Shown: positions 44,463-57,262, numbered from the stretch's first letter. The stretch is 64,000 nt of DNA from Raphanus sativus (GCF_000801105.2 NC_079515.1:26001407-26065406); one strand, 5' to 3'. Made by a program: numbers and translations. Notes: a model not told the origin generated them from the sequence alone.

Positions 44463-45286
44463 GAACAAAACTTAGCTTCACCCCTTAAGATGAACCTCTA
44501 CATTCACCCACCAATAAAAAATAGTTAATTGATATTTGATATCTCTTAAAAAAGGAAACCAAGTAATAAAAATTTAATGAAATACAATTATATTTTTAGA
44601 TAAATAAAAACTAGTAGTAATTATAAAAAAAAATATTTTTTAAATATTGATAAACCCGTCAGAAAATACTAAACCCTAAACCCTAAATTCTAAATACTAA
44701 ACCCTAAACCCTTGGACAAATCCTATACCCTAAATTGTTAATCTTAAACCCTAAACCTTAAACCCTTAATCATAAACCATAATATTAAACCCTAAATTCT
44801 AAACACGAAACCCTAAACCCTAAACTCTTTGACAAATATTAAATCATAAACCCTTAATCCTAAACCATAAACCATTTTAGAATTTAGGATTTAAGGTTTA
44901 GTATTAGGGGTTATGATTTAGGATTTAGGGATTAGGATTTAGTTTATGATTTAAGGTTTGGTTTAAATTTGAGGGTTTAGGGTATAAGATTTGCCCAAAG
45001 GTTCAGATTTTTTCCAAGGGTTTAGGGTTTAGTATTTAGAATTTAAAGTTTATGGTTTAGAATTTAGGGTTTAGGGTTTAGTATTTTCTGACGGATTTAT
45101 CAATATTAAAAAGTTATATTTTTTTATAATTGTTACTATTTTTTATTTATCTAAAAACATAATTTTATTTCATTAAATTATTATTATTTGGTTTTTTTTT
45201 TAAGAGATATCAAATCTCAATTAACTAATTTCTATTGGTGAATGAATGTAGAGATTTATTTTAGGGGGTGAAGCTAAGTTTTGTTC
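44463..45286. mobile_element. Foldback MULE-type MITE filled with telomere-like repeats, 9-bp TSD
   Basis: Direct repeats TTAAATATT (44454-44462 and 45287-45295) flank an 824-bp element whose ends are inverted: GAACAAAACTTAGCTTCACC at the left and the same sequence on the reverse strand at the right. The inverted repeats continue through TTTGATATCTCTTAAAAAA and the whole element folds back on itself with arms of about 400 bp. The inner arms are degenerate AAACCCT repeats on the left and AGGGTTT on the right, meeting near 44876. A 9-bp TSD is the hallmark of Mutator-like elements. There is no transposase. Confidence 0.92.
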
Positions 45287-45295
45287 TTAAATATT

Positions 45296-45920
45296 TTGGC
45301 TGCATCACCGTGTATACTAAATGCAAACTAGTAACTTTGAAAACCTATTGAAATTAGTTCTACTTTGTTACATATCAATCAACGATCTGAAAGGAAAATT
45401 ATATATGTCATTTTGTAGTCTTGCTTTACGGTTTCCTCCTAGCATGCTTTAGTTTACAAAAAAAAATTGTGTTGAATTTCTTTATACAAGACACCAGACA
45501 AAATACTTATGAAACTATAAGTTTAGACTCAGATGCGTATGAATACGAGCTAATGGTACTACTTAGATTAAAAAAGGAGATTAACCTAAGAATCGATTAG
45601 CTTACTCTCTTTTCGATCAAACGACGCAGAAATTGCAAACGAGTAAACATCATCTTTAACATTCCAAACACGGATATACATAGTTTGTGATATATTTTTT
45701 GAAGGAAAATGATGAGAATCTTTTGTCACTACAAAAGACTATTATATTGCTGATCTAAAATGGTATTATTAATTTATATAGCTGTAAACCATACTTTGAA
45801 CGCCATTATATTATTTGGCATTTTCTAAAAATCTTCTTATCTTGCATCGAAAATCCTCATTTTATTAGCATTAGGTAACGCATGAACCCCATGAATACAT
45901 GTTTCTTATACAACATCATG
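45296..45920. other. Spacer between two DNA transposons
   Basis: AT-rich, no gene recognised. Confidence 0.45.
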
Positions 45921-45928
45921 GTACTGAT

Positions 45929-46646
45929 TAGGGGTGGGCACTTCGGTTATTTTATCGGTTCGGTTCGGATTCGGTTCGGTTTGATTAATTCGATTCAATG
46001 ATTTATCCAACCAAAGTAAACCATAGTTAGTTCGGTTTGGATCGGTTTCGGTTCAGTTTGAACTCAGTTCGTATTGAATTCGGTTCGGTTTTAAAACACA
46101 AACGCATGGTCATAAAATCATCGTGTTGACGATTATAAAAAAAATAAATTATCTTGACTAAATTCAATATAAAACCGAAAAAAACTTTTAGAAACACAAA
46201 ACATTTATAAAAGCACAATCAAATCAAAGTTAACTATAATAAATAGAAAATTAAAAAAACATCGTTAATAATACCTCTACAAAATAAACTATGTAAACTA
46301 AATATAATGTAAAACTGAAACAAAAACTTTAACAAATTATAAACATCAAACAAAAATTAACTAAAGTAAATAGAAAACTAAAAAAAAATCCTTAATAAAA
46401 TTAACAATAACTTTAGTCTTAGCATTTTAGTATATTGTATATTGCTAATATGCACATTGGTTATGGGTTCGGTTTAGTTTGGTTTGGTTCAACGTGGTTC
46501 GGTTCAGATCGGATTCGGTTCGGTTGGTTCGGGTTGGAAAAATCTTAAACCTAACTGTTTGATAATAGACTTCGGTTCGGTTCGAATCGGTTTCGGTTCG
46601 GTTGGTTCGGTTCGATCGGTTCGGTTCGGTTTTTTTACCACCCCTA
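45929..46646. mobile_element. Non-autonomous hAT element with 8-bp TSD
   Basis: GTACTGAT at 45921-45928 is repeated at 46647-46654. The element begins TAGGGGTGGGCA and ends TACCACCCCTA, giving the inverted terminal repeat TAGGGGTGG. Arrays of CGGTTCGGTT units fill both subterminal regions (45940-46095 and 46465-46632), as is usual for hAT transposase-binding sites. The 718-bp unit has no transposase frame. Confidence 0.92.
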
Positions 46647-46654
46647 GTACTGAT

Positions 46655-47421
46655 TGAGTTTCACATATGTCGTGAATCAATCGGAAAAGACAGTTGCCCA
46701 ATCGTCTTGGCTTGCTCTTCTATTTTCCTTGCAACTAATTTTGTACGTGATTATGTATGCGACTAAAGTGTTAGGTGGCATGGATTAATTCGGGGTATTA
46801 GTTAGTCGGTAGCTAATGATATTTATAGTGCTAATCAAGATCTATAATCATATTTTATAATTAGTTTCTCTCTCTTTCTCTTAAATGTTTTAAAAAATAA
46901 AAGCTGATTATTTCTCTTCTTTCCATATTGGATTGGCCCCAAAATGGATTCGGCTCGTACTTCTATGTTAATCACTTTTCTATCTTCCTATTTTAGAAAC
47001 AAAGGATATCACCAAAATTTCTCTTAACTCTCTAATTGCTGAATTTGCTTGTGATGACCAAAAAAATACTATTATACAAAACTCCAAATGCTTCCATCCA
47101 ATAAGAAAGAGCACACACGTCGACATTAATCATTTTGATCGTCTTTTTCTTTATTATAAATTTATTCATATTAATATCTTCCGGTCCGGTCATTCAGATC
47201 TCTGTCGTCTCTTTCTCTCTCTCTATATCTATTATACACACAAACCAATCTTTAAACACTACAGAGTCTCTATCTCTCTTCTTCTTCAGCTTCTCCATGA
47301 GCTTCTATAGATAAAAGCTTGACCCATCTTTGCTTATAACTTCTTTCTTTAAGAAAAAAAGACTATTTTCTTCATCTTCTATAGGACTTTTGTTAGGTCC
47401 TCTACAAACCCTAATTTTATA
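46655..47421 (+). promoter_or_regulatory. BOP1 upstream region
   Basis: It contains the promoter and leader of BOP1. A CT-rich tract (about 47210-47226) and TATATCTATTATACACAC precede the ATG; pyrimidine-rich leaders are common in plant developmental genes. The hAT insertion lies about 770 bp upstream of the start codon. No precise TATA box or transcription start is assigned. Confidence 0.45.
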
Positions 47422-49562
47422 ATGAAGAATCAGCAAGAAGCGATGAGCAGTAATATCGAAGATTCTCTAAAATCTCTATCGTTGGATTACTTAAATCTAT
47501 TAATCAACGGTCAAGCTTTCTCCGACGTCACTTTCAGCGTGGAAGGCCGTCTAGTCCACGCTCACCGTTGCATCCTGGCCGCACGTAGCCTCTTCTTCCG
47601 CAAATTCTTCTACGGATTTGATCCTTCACAAGCCGATTCAGCTGACCAAACCGGGCCAGAGGCTAGAGCAGCCGTAGTGGGAGGAGTCATACCGGTTAAC
47701 TCGGTTGGTTACGAAGTGTTCTTGCTTCTACTTCAATTCTTATACAGTGGCCAAGTCTCAATCGTCCCGCATAAGCACGATCCAAGATCGAACTGTGGAG
47801 ATAGAGGGTGTTGGCACACGCATTGCACTGCAGCTGTGGATCTCTCTTTAGATATCTTAGCTGCGGCTCGTTATTTTGGCGTGGAGCAGCTCGCTTTGCT
47901 TACTCAGGTTCTAATAAATTGAGAAAAGTCTATTTAGGTTATAATGATGAATGTTCTTTAAACTTGGTAATGTACTGTTTAGATTTGGTTTGGTTGAGTT
48001 AAAATTTGAATCCATATTGATGATGCACGCATAGGAGTTGTTATTGTTTTGATTTCATGTGTAACTGGCTTTAAGATTGATTGCATTGCACGTACTGCAA
48101 CATCCTTTCTTCCGACAGGCAATGGACTGATATGTTTTATACCGATAAAAATTACTTAAAGATATTATATGTGTTTGTTTTCTTTTTCTTTAATGTTTTC
48201 CTTTCTTCAATATCCAAACTTTTTACTAATAAATATATCTTTGAAATTAGTAACTTTGACTAATAATAGGGATCTTATTAGCAGCCGAAAAATATAGATG
48301 TGACATGATCTTTTTTGTGATTTGGATGATTTTCTATTCAGATATATGTATAGATTTAATTCGTTGATTTCGGTATTTAACTAAATTGTGCCATCAAATT
48401 TCGCTTTTAAAAGAAATATTTTTGCCTTATCTTCGGCTTTCAAAATGTTACTAGTATATCTATTTTTCCTATAATGGCGCTGCCCTATTTTCTTCATTCA
48501 GGTTTGAATACAATGAAAACTCTGGTGATGAAACATAGTTTCTTTTGAGCACTCCCTTACAATGAACATGCATAATGAAAAACAAGTAGTGGCTAGTGTC
48601 TTTGAAAATTCTCATTTTATCTTACCCTTATTCTTTCTTTCCTTAAATCACAGAAACACCTGACAAGCATGGTGGAGAAGACCTCCATTGAAGACGTGAT
48701 GAAGGTGCTAATAGCTTCAAGAAAGCATGACATGCATCAATTATGGACCACTTGCTCTTACCTAGTCGCCAAATCCGGTCTTCCAACAGAGATTCTAGCC
48801 AAACATCTCCCAATCGAACTCGTAGCCAAGGTTGAGGACCTTCGTCTCAAATCTTCCATGCCTCTTCGCTCCCTGATGCCTCACCAACATGACCTAACCT
48901 CTGCTCTAGACCTAGAGGACAAAAAGATCAGGAGGATGAGACGAGCATTGGACTCCGCAGATGTCGAGCTCGTGAAGCTAATGGTTATGGGAGAAGGACT
49001 CAATCTAGACGAGTCCCTAGCTTTGATTTACGCTGTGGAAAATTGTAGTAGAGAGGTTGTCAAGGCACTTCTTGAGCTTGGAGCAATCGATGTTAACTAT
49101 CCAGCGGGTCTCACAAGGAGGACCGCACTCCACATTGCGGCTGAGATGGTCTCACCAGACATGGTGGCCGTCTTACTAGACCACCATGCTGATCCGAACG
49201 TCCAGACAGTTGATGGTATCACTCCTCTTGACATCCTTAGAACCCTAACGTCGGATTTCTTGTTTAAAGGGACAGTTCCTGGATTGACTCATGTTGAGCC
49301 TAATAAGCTTAGGCTTTGTCTAGAGCTGGTCCAGTCCGCGGCATTGGTGATGTCCCGCGAAGAAGGGAACAATAATAATAACGATAACAGCACCGTGATG
49401 TACCCTAGGTTGAAAGACGAGCACACGAGCGGAAGTAGTTTGGATTCAAGATTGGTTTATCTTAATCTTGGAGGTGAACATGGAAACCAAATGGAAGGAA
49501 TGAGCCTGCATCATCATCATGACCCGCCAACAATGTATCATCATCAGCACCATCACTTCTAA
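47422..49562 (+). CDS. BOP1: BLADE-ON-PETIOLE 1: BTB/POZ-ankyrin (NPR1-family) co-regulator
   Basis: Two exons (47422-47907 and 48654-49562, intron 746 bp) encode 464 residues. The BTB/POZ domain (about 20-150) includes FSDVTFSVEGRLVHAHRCIL and the C-x-H-C-type zinc motif CGDRGCWHTHC. An NPR1-like helical region follows (SIEDVMKVLIASRKHDMHQL), then ankyrin repeats (about 270-390: RRMRRALDSADVELVKLMVM, TALHIAAEMVSPDMVAVLLD, HADPNVQTVDGITPLDIL) and a tail ending in His runs. BOP1 acts in the nucleus with TGA bZIP factors and as a CUL3 adaptor, patterning leaf bases, flowers and abscission zones. Synteny with FIS1A and GPI1 favours BOP1 over its paralogue BOP2. A second ATG at 47443 aligns better with the Arabidopsis start as I recall it, so the first seven residues are uncertain. 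Confidence 0.94.
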
Positions 49563-50703
49563 GTTTTTATAGCCGATCATCTTCTAATTGAGATAATTAA
49601 GAGTTTAGACATATTTGAGATCGTATTTATTTGTTATGGTGGACATACGCGAACAATGTAAACTTTTATGTTCCATGAAGGGTGTGGGAAGGAGAGACGA
49701 GAAGAATATCAGGCCACCAACAAAATGGTCATTAGAAAAACGTATTTTTATATAAAACGAACAATTATGCTGTTGTTATTGGAAAAACTCCATGTAAGAA
49801 TACATTTATATAGTTCTTATATTCTCTTTATAATTTTTTTTTAATTCTACAAATTTTGTCTTATAATCTCATATCTCTTCTCAAAGTCCCTCAAATACAA
49901 TTATTGACTCAACATAATTATAACAATATTATTCCAGTTTTTAGATATATAATAGCATGCTATATATAGCTATTTCAATTATCATTATATTTTAAAAGAC
50001 CAGTCAAATACATATGATTCAACATCAATTTCAGTGAATTTTTGTCAAGAACTTCACGACATATATAAATTTTATTTTGTAAATCAAAATTGAACCATAA
50101 GTATTCTTTTAAACGTTATCAAAAGGTTAAACCCAAATAATTGATTCTAACAACATTTTAAAGATTGGATAATATGGTTCAATGAAAATTAAATAAAGAA
50201 ATTCTCCAAAGATTTACAGTTACGGTTAAGCGTCATACTCAATCTGAAAATTAAATAATAGTAGCTCAGTATTTATAATCGAGCAATTAGCACATTAGTT
50301 AGTCTTTGGCGGGAATAGTTCTATTGGTGGAAGTTTATTTCAGGAAGAAGTTTCATGGCTAAAACGAGGTTTAACCAAATTTAAAAGTCTGCACAGTACA
50401 CCAAAACTATTTTAAATAATCAGAAAATAATTGGTTATTACAAGTTACAACCCTAAATGAGGCACGAAGAACGCCTCATGCTTATCTTTTTTTTTTTTGA
50501 ACAACTACGCCTCATGCTTATCTAAAGAGTCATATATACGTCTCTCTCTTGGCTAAGAGGACAATCCTTTTTTTGTCCAACCTTATCTTATTTTATTAAA
50601 ACAGAAATATTACAACTTTTTCTATGTGAATTTTAAAGTTGTACCTTATGTAACTAATGCTATATTAATCTACTTATTATTAGACATGCCTTTTTATAAA
50701 TAA
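49563..50703. other. BOP1 3' region and spacer
   Basis: 3' UTR followed by AT-rich DNA. It contains the micro-insertion at 50488-50506 and no recognised gene. Confidence 0.5.
50471..50523 (-). repeat. Micro-insertion: poly(T)+GAACAACT between 17-bp direct repeats
   Basis: ACGCCTCATGCTTATCT at 50471-50487 recurs exactly at 50507-50523, with 11 T and GAACAACT between. On the minus strand this is AGTTGTTC followed by poly(A). Confidence 0.78.
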
Positions 50704-53699
50704 CTAGGTTTTCAACTCGCGCTACGCGCGAGTTTGTTTTAATAATCTTAAATTTTTTATTTAAATATCTTTAAAATAAAATATAAACATTTTTATTTGT
50801 ATATTTAATTTTTTACACAATTATATTCATTACATAGCTAATATTTTTATATTTTTTGTTTGTATATGTAAATATATAACTCTATCGATAATAGTATATA
50901 TTTTTTTTATTAATCACAATTTGAAATAATTATATAGACTGTTTCGATGAATCTTAATTAGTTACTACTGCATTTTTATAAATAATTTTACTATAATTTT
51001 TTTTTTCATTTTAAATGTCATAAAGATTACTTCATATGCATAGTTATAACTTTGGTTTGCAATTACAAAACCTATAAAAAAATAAGTATGACTATTATAC
51101 GAAAAAGGATTCTCAGCTACATGAATTATGCATCACTACATTGCCAAAACCAACGACATGAACTATATGATTACATGACTACATCTCAAAACTATCATGT
51201 TTTATGTTGCTAACACCATCAAAATCTATCTAATAGCTAAAAAGTTTTGTTTGATTTTAAACCCGACAATTTCTAATGAGGTTTTAACATATTATCACAT
51301 GTACTCGGATATATAAAATCAATTTTGAATTATTGATTTTCGTATTTATTTTTCTTTCGATCTCTTGTATGTTTGTTATAGTCTATTTCTAAGAGTTTAG
51401 TTGATAAACTTCTTACCAAATCTTGCTAGATCGATTTCAAATCTGAAACATCTTTTACTATTGGAAGGATGTTTATGGTGTAAGCAACATAACACCTCAA
51501 GGATGTTGTCAAGTGAATCATATACTTTATTTTGTCCTAGATACATTTTGTTTTCCTAGATGTGCATCCATGAAATCGCATATAGTTTATATAGCTCATA
51601 ATCATTTTTCTATTATTATATACTTATCGTGTGCATAAATGAATATGTCTTTGAAATAATATAATTTTATTCGTTTAAATACATATTTGATAGTATAATA
51701 TTTATAATTTTTTAGTCATATTTATTTTGATGAAATTGAAATAATATTAAATTGTTTTTGTTAGATATAAGAAAAGGAAATAAATAGAGATTTTTAACTA
51801 CGGTTAAGTGTTTTAAATTAAAATAAGAATTTATAATAGTAGATATATTTTCTACTTGATTTGGTCATAATATAATTTATTGTCGAAAGTATGATGGTTT
51901 ATTAGTTCACATATTTTTTTCTTATTGCTTGAAGTTTGTCAGAATTTCATTGTTTTCAATTTATTCATTAATTTCCCATAATACCAATTGATTAATGTAT
52001 CATGAATATTTTTCATATCTTTCTCATCAGTTGTCGCAGAGATTATAGTCTAATGTTAATACTATTAAAAATATTGATAAAATTTTAAATAATTTATTTG
52101 GTTTAGAATTTTTGTGTTTTAACATATTTATTAAAATTGTTTAATAAAACTCATGTGAAATCATTTTAAAATTATATGTTACGTTGATCACATAATAAAG
52201 TTTCATAAACACAGATTGTTTTCAATTTTATTTCTAAATTACATCAAAGAAGTATAAATAGTCACCATGTACGTGTTTTATTGTTAATGAGTTATAATTT
52301 TTAGAATACCTAAATTTTCAGGTATGTTTTATTAAATCTTATTTGGTTAGTTTAATGAAGATTTAGATTAAAACTTTCTAAGAACATTTATTTTGAAACA
52401 TAATATATTAATTTTTCAAATTTTAATTGTTGATGAGTAAAGTAAATTTAAATTCATTTGATTGAAAAATGTAATTTAAAATCACATCAGTAAACAACAT
52501 GTGTCTTACATGTGTCTACACATGTGGATTACTTTCACCATCATTTATTTTTAATAAAACTTTATACTTATTATTGTAAGTCAAAAAATGAATTGGCTAC
52601 ATTAAAAAGGACCAAAATTAATAAATTTTGATGCTAATTTAACATATTTTGATATCTAAATTATATGTGAATATTTTTTTAATAATATATAGCATCTATC
52701 CTAAAACGTCTGTGTAATTTGGTTTTCTTGTTTTTTAGATTAATTATAAATATAACTAATTATTAGACGTAATACTTTAGACTCATTATTTTTTCATCTT
52801 TGTTATATATATATATATATTTATAAGAAATCATCATGTGGTTTTATTATTGTTAATGACAGTAATATAAGATGATAGTGTTGATTACAATTTCAAAATT
52901 TAATGAGTAAATAGATTTGATAATTTCTTTTGATTGAAAAAATCAGTTTAAAATTCTTAAAATAATATTTTTATACAATATGTGTTTCACACAAGTGAAT
53001 TATTCTTACATGTGGTTCCTTTAAAATAAATGTTTTATAAGTCAAAATAATAAATTGGCTCCGTAGGAAGAAAGAAAAAAAATTGAAACCAGCCATTGTT
53101 TTAAAATTGTTTAAAAACCATGTAAAACCTATTATAAATTTAGATAATTATTTATATTCTATACAACTACTTTAAAATCTATATTAATTTCATGTTCAAT
53201 TTCTCCTAATTTTATTAGTCTTTAAATTTTGATATTATTATATTATTATATTATAATATATACAATATTTTATGCTTCAACATACTTTAGAACAAAAGGG
53301 TTTATTAATTTCTTTGACGTTTTTTCACCAATAATAGCATGTATATTATGTTAACATAAACTCCCCTATATTTGTTTATATATTGATTTGCTTTTTATTT
53401 TTAAAATAAATATGTTATTCTGAAAATCTTGATATTTTTAAATTCTGTGTGTAAATTTTTAATATTATGTAATATCAACTTTTAAAATAAGTGTGTTTTA
53501 AATTCTTATAATTTAAATTCTTGAAGTTTATATTTTTAAGATATTTTAGTTATTTTTTTATATTAAGTTTCCAAAATGTGTATATATGTCAATTTAATTC
53601 TTTGTAGTGAGTTTAAAAGTTTATCTTAATTTATATGAAAATTTATTTTATTTTAAATAATAGGTTTTTGGAAAATTGTTGACATTTTATTTATCTCAT

Positions 53700-54170
53700 T
53701 TCATAAAAGATTCTATCAAATCCAATGTGGTCATCATCCTTCGAAAAAACATTACTGAAATCAAAGTCAGCGTCTTTCTAATCTCGCAGTCGGTGCAACA
53801 TGGGTAGAACCTAGGCAAGTCCTAGGTGGAGCAAGTGCCATAAGAGAAATTGTTTTTTCCATTAGTTGAATTGAAAATCAAAGATCTTAAAATGGCTTAT
53901 AATCTTCAATGCCTCCATACACCTTTGGTTACACTTTGTTATTTTATCAAGTCTACCCATATGTGAAATTTGCTAAATCCACCTCTTGGTGCAATGGATC
54001 CAGTCCAAGATCAACCGATCTTATAATTTCTCAAGAAGCGTCAAGATTCACCACTCATCTGTTCTCACATTCATTGCCTTTAATTGGCACACTGAGTCGA
54101 GGTTTAACTACTTATAGCCTTCTCCCTACAGCTTTCTCTTCAGCTCTTCGGCTTGTTTATTGTTAAGCTC
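53700..54170. other. Slightly higher-GC island inside the Helitron, unidentified
   Basis: Sequence around 53720-53850 and 53890-54165 looks less AT-rich than its surroundings. An 85-codon plus frame (53909-54166) has no domain I recognise. It could be a captured, decayed gene fragment, but I cannot name a source. Confidence 0.3.
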
Positions 54171-55711
54171 AATATATAGTAATCAATATTGTAATTTTTA
54201 TATTATCTCCTGTGTAACAAAGCCATTATGTTTCACTTGTATTTGATGTTTCTTTTACCAAAATAGGAGTAAATCTCTTAGCCGCTTCAATTTTTGATAT
54301 ATACATAATTATTTATTTGTTTCGCTTCTCTCTTGCTTGAATTATAATAAGAGTAATTTATCCAAAGAGATCATATATATATATATATATATATAAATTG
54401 ACAACATGCCATGGAAGTTAACTAATTAAAAATTTGTTGAAACCTTTAATATTACTTTTACCCTAGTTTTCGATTTTTATCATTTACTTTTACATTACTA
54501 AAAGTCATCGCTGCAAAGTATTTGTTTTATATTATTAAAATTATTGACTATAATTTATTTTTAGCAATTTTCATTCAATTGCCTATGTCACAAGAGAAAC
54601 TCAAAATGTTAATTTTGTTGAACATATTAAAAATAATAAACGTTTTTGAATAGGGGTTTAACTAACTAATGGTATCGACCAACCCAATATAGACAACTTT
54701 TTGAAAATATTGATTTTTGATAACAGTAAATTAAAATAATGACTTGTCATATTTTGATCTGAGTTTTAAATCATATGTGTTTTCACTTCCTATAGCTTCG
54801 ATTAAAAAACTTTCGTATTCTATTTAAAATGTTAATTTTCCAAAAATAAAAACTATATATATTCAAAAACATATTGTTGGTTTATGTTATTTAAATGTAA
54901 TTTAAAATTATAAGTGATTTAAATACTATACATTTAAATTTTACAAAGTTTTGTATTTTAAGAACATATTTTCAGTTTCTAAAAAATCATATATATTAAT
55001 TGGTTTATATTGATTTTTTTTATTAGTAACTGTATTTTGATGGATTTCTATTTTATTATAGAAAACTATATATTTGTAACTTTTTATTCAAAAATAATAA
55101 ACTAAAATAATGATTTAGCATATTATAATTGGTGATTTTAAATCATATGTTCAATGCTTATAGCCTCAACATATTATAAGAAGAAGTATTTTTTTGTTAA
55201 TATTACAATTCTAATTTTCATTTTCCATTTTACTATAATAATACCATTTAAAGCAAGTTGTCAAATGTTAATACTTATGTTATTAATTCAAGTTAATATA
55301 TATATATAGTATTATTTCGTTTCATTTATATATTGGAGATATTAACATTTTTTAAAATAATAAAATAATCTATTTTCTACTTTGACTACTTTAACATTAA
55401 TTTCTATTTTATTTTGGTATAAATGTATTTTAGATTTATTATATCTAAAAAAAGTAATTTTTTGGTACTATAACTATTTTGATTTTCCATTTTCTATAAA
55501 AATTACCATTTATTTAAGTAAGTTGTTAAATATTAATATTTATTTTGTTAGTTTAAGTTATATAAACAATATTAATTTCGTTTTTAATTTTTTTGGAAAT
55601 ATTAAAATTTTTTAAAATAATAAATTTAAAATCTGATTTGTCATATTTCAATTGAAATTTATTTTGCTTTACTTTAAGTTTTGTTTTTGGAAATTTTAAC
55701 ATTTTTAAAAA

Positions 55712-55745
55712 ATGAATAAATCTTTTTTGTCATCATGAATAAATC
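55712..55745 (-). repeat. Micro-insertion: TTTTTTGTCATC between 11-bp direct repeats
   Basis: ATGAATAAATC at 55712-55722 recurs at 55735-55745. The 12-nt insert reads GATGAC plus A on the minus strand. Confidence 0.65.
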
Positions 55746-56736
55746 ATAATGATCAAATAAGTATTCGTAATGTAATAATTAATATATTCTTAACTATTTA
55801 TTGTTAAATTTCGAAATTATTATATATATTAAGTTAATATATGTGTAATGTTTTTACTTTTGTTAGTTTGCGTTATTCGAAATCAAATAAAACAGTTTTT
55901 GGGAAATATTGACATTTAAAAAAAAAATTGATGTGTCATATTTTGATTGGTCGTTTAAAATCCTATGTGGACGTTCTCAATGGCTTATAGCCTCAACTTT
56001 TATATAGTATAGATTAATATCAACCCTTATCATAATTTTTTACTTCTTACCTTATTATTATATCCACTACGTATGTTTCCTTATATTGCATATATTTTAC
56101 TATAAGCTAGATACATCCACTAGCATATTATACTATAAGATAGATTATTAATAATACATCTACTAACATATAATACTATACGACAGATTACTAATAATAC
56201 AATATATTATCTGTATTCATTAACTTGCATCTATCAATATTATCAATACTATGAAGACGACTAACTCTATACTTTGAACATATAAACCATGATATACTAA
56301 TTTATAACAAAAATGATATTACTGTTACAAATTAGTTTTTATAAAAATTATTTATAGCAGCAATTTGTTATATAAGATAAATTTAATCAAGTTCCAAATC
56401 TTTTTTTTTCCTGTTCAAAAAAAAAGAAACCTACGAATATATATCATTAAGTTAGCTAAAAATCTTCCGAATAAATAGTAAATCTCACCGAACCAAGAAA
56501 ATGAATTAAAAATATAACAAAAGATATTATGTTTGAAATTTAGCTCACTGGGTCGGGTATAAATCTGTTCATTTCAGATATGAGTTCTTCCAGTTCTTAA
56601 CATTTCGATCTAAGTAGATATTTGGTTTTTTTTTTGTGCGGGTCGATTTTTTTGGTTCCGATCATTCTAACTTTTTATATTATAATCTTAAATAATATAC
56701 AACATATATATAAAATATGTGAATCAAAAGATAAAT

Positions 56737-56764
56737 CCGCGCAGGCGCACGGATCATAATCTAG
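56737..56764 (+). mobile_element. Helitron 3' terminus, plus orientation
   Basis: CCGCGC...GCACGG (56737-56752) forms a hairpin with one mismatch, followed by ATCATAAT, CTAG (56761-56764) and T. Its 5' end was not found; it must lie to the left. Confidence 0.5.
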
Positions 56765-57179
56765 TATATATTATAAGAGGACAATCCTTATATTATAAAA
56801 ACCACCAGGTCCACCAAACCACCATCGTGGGCGTATTTTGACCGCACAATAATTAAATATGGGCGAATATATTGTATAACTATAATCTATCTTCATCACA
56901 AGAAAAATGAGGTTTTAACCGGGTACAACCTCTAGTTTAAATACTGTTATTCTTTAACATTATTTTATACAAACGAATCATGTGCCCCTCCAAGCACCAC
57001 CGCCCACGATTTTCTAATATATTCGAATATCCTGGTTTATGCCTACTGATTCGCATATTGGCCAAGAAGAACCCCAATTTTTTTCAAGGAAAAGACCCCA
57101 TTGTTTTAAATTCTTATATTTTGGACCCCCAAATTTTTACAAAATAGACAAAATCCAGCTCTTTACTTTTTTTTTTGCC

Positions 57180-57187
57180 TATATATA
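57180..57187 (+). promoter_or_regulatory. TATA box of the small orphan gene
   Basis: TATATATA lies 76 bp before the ATG at 57263. A start of transcription near 57213 would leave a leader of about 50 nt containing AACACTCACAAGAAAGAAGA, typical of short plant leaders. Confidence 0.65.
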
Positions 57188-57262
57188 CGTCGTAACAAAG
57201 AAACACTTCTCTCTAAACATAACACTCACAAGAAAGAAGAGAAACCACTAAAAGACCAGGAC

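Larger units (their letters stand above)
50704..56013 (-). mobile_element. Large AT-rich Helitron (or nested Helitrons), minus strand
   Basis: The 3' end is at 50704: on the minus strand a perfect 9-bp hairpin AACTCGCGC-GTA-GCGCGAGTT (50734-50714), 6 nt, CTAG, then T. The 5' end is at 56013: A|TCTATACTATATAAAAGTTG. Both ends obey the A|T insertion rule. The 5.3-kb interior is AT-rich with no Rep/helicase gene. The 5' subterminal motif (a TGTCATATTTTGATTGG...TATAGCCTCAAC block) recurs in diverged form near 54740-54810 and 55100-55170, so several related copies may be nested and the two ends may not belong to one insertion. Confidence 0.6.

Noticed and set aside
53909..54166. 85-codon plus-strand frame as a gene
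   Set aside because: No recognisable domain, no promoter, and it lies within Helitron-derived DNA; at most a decayed captured fragment.
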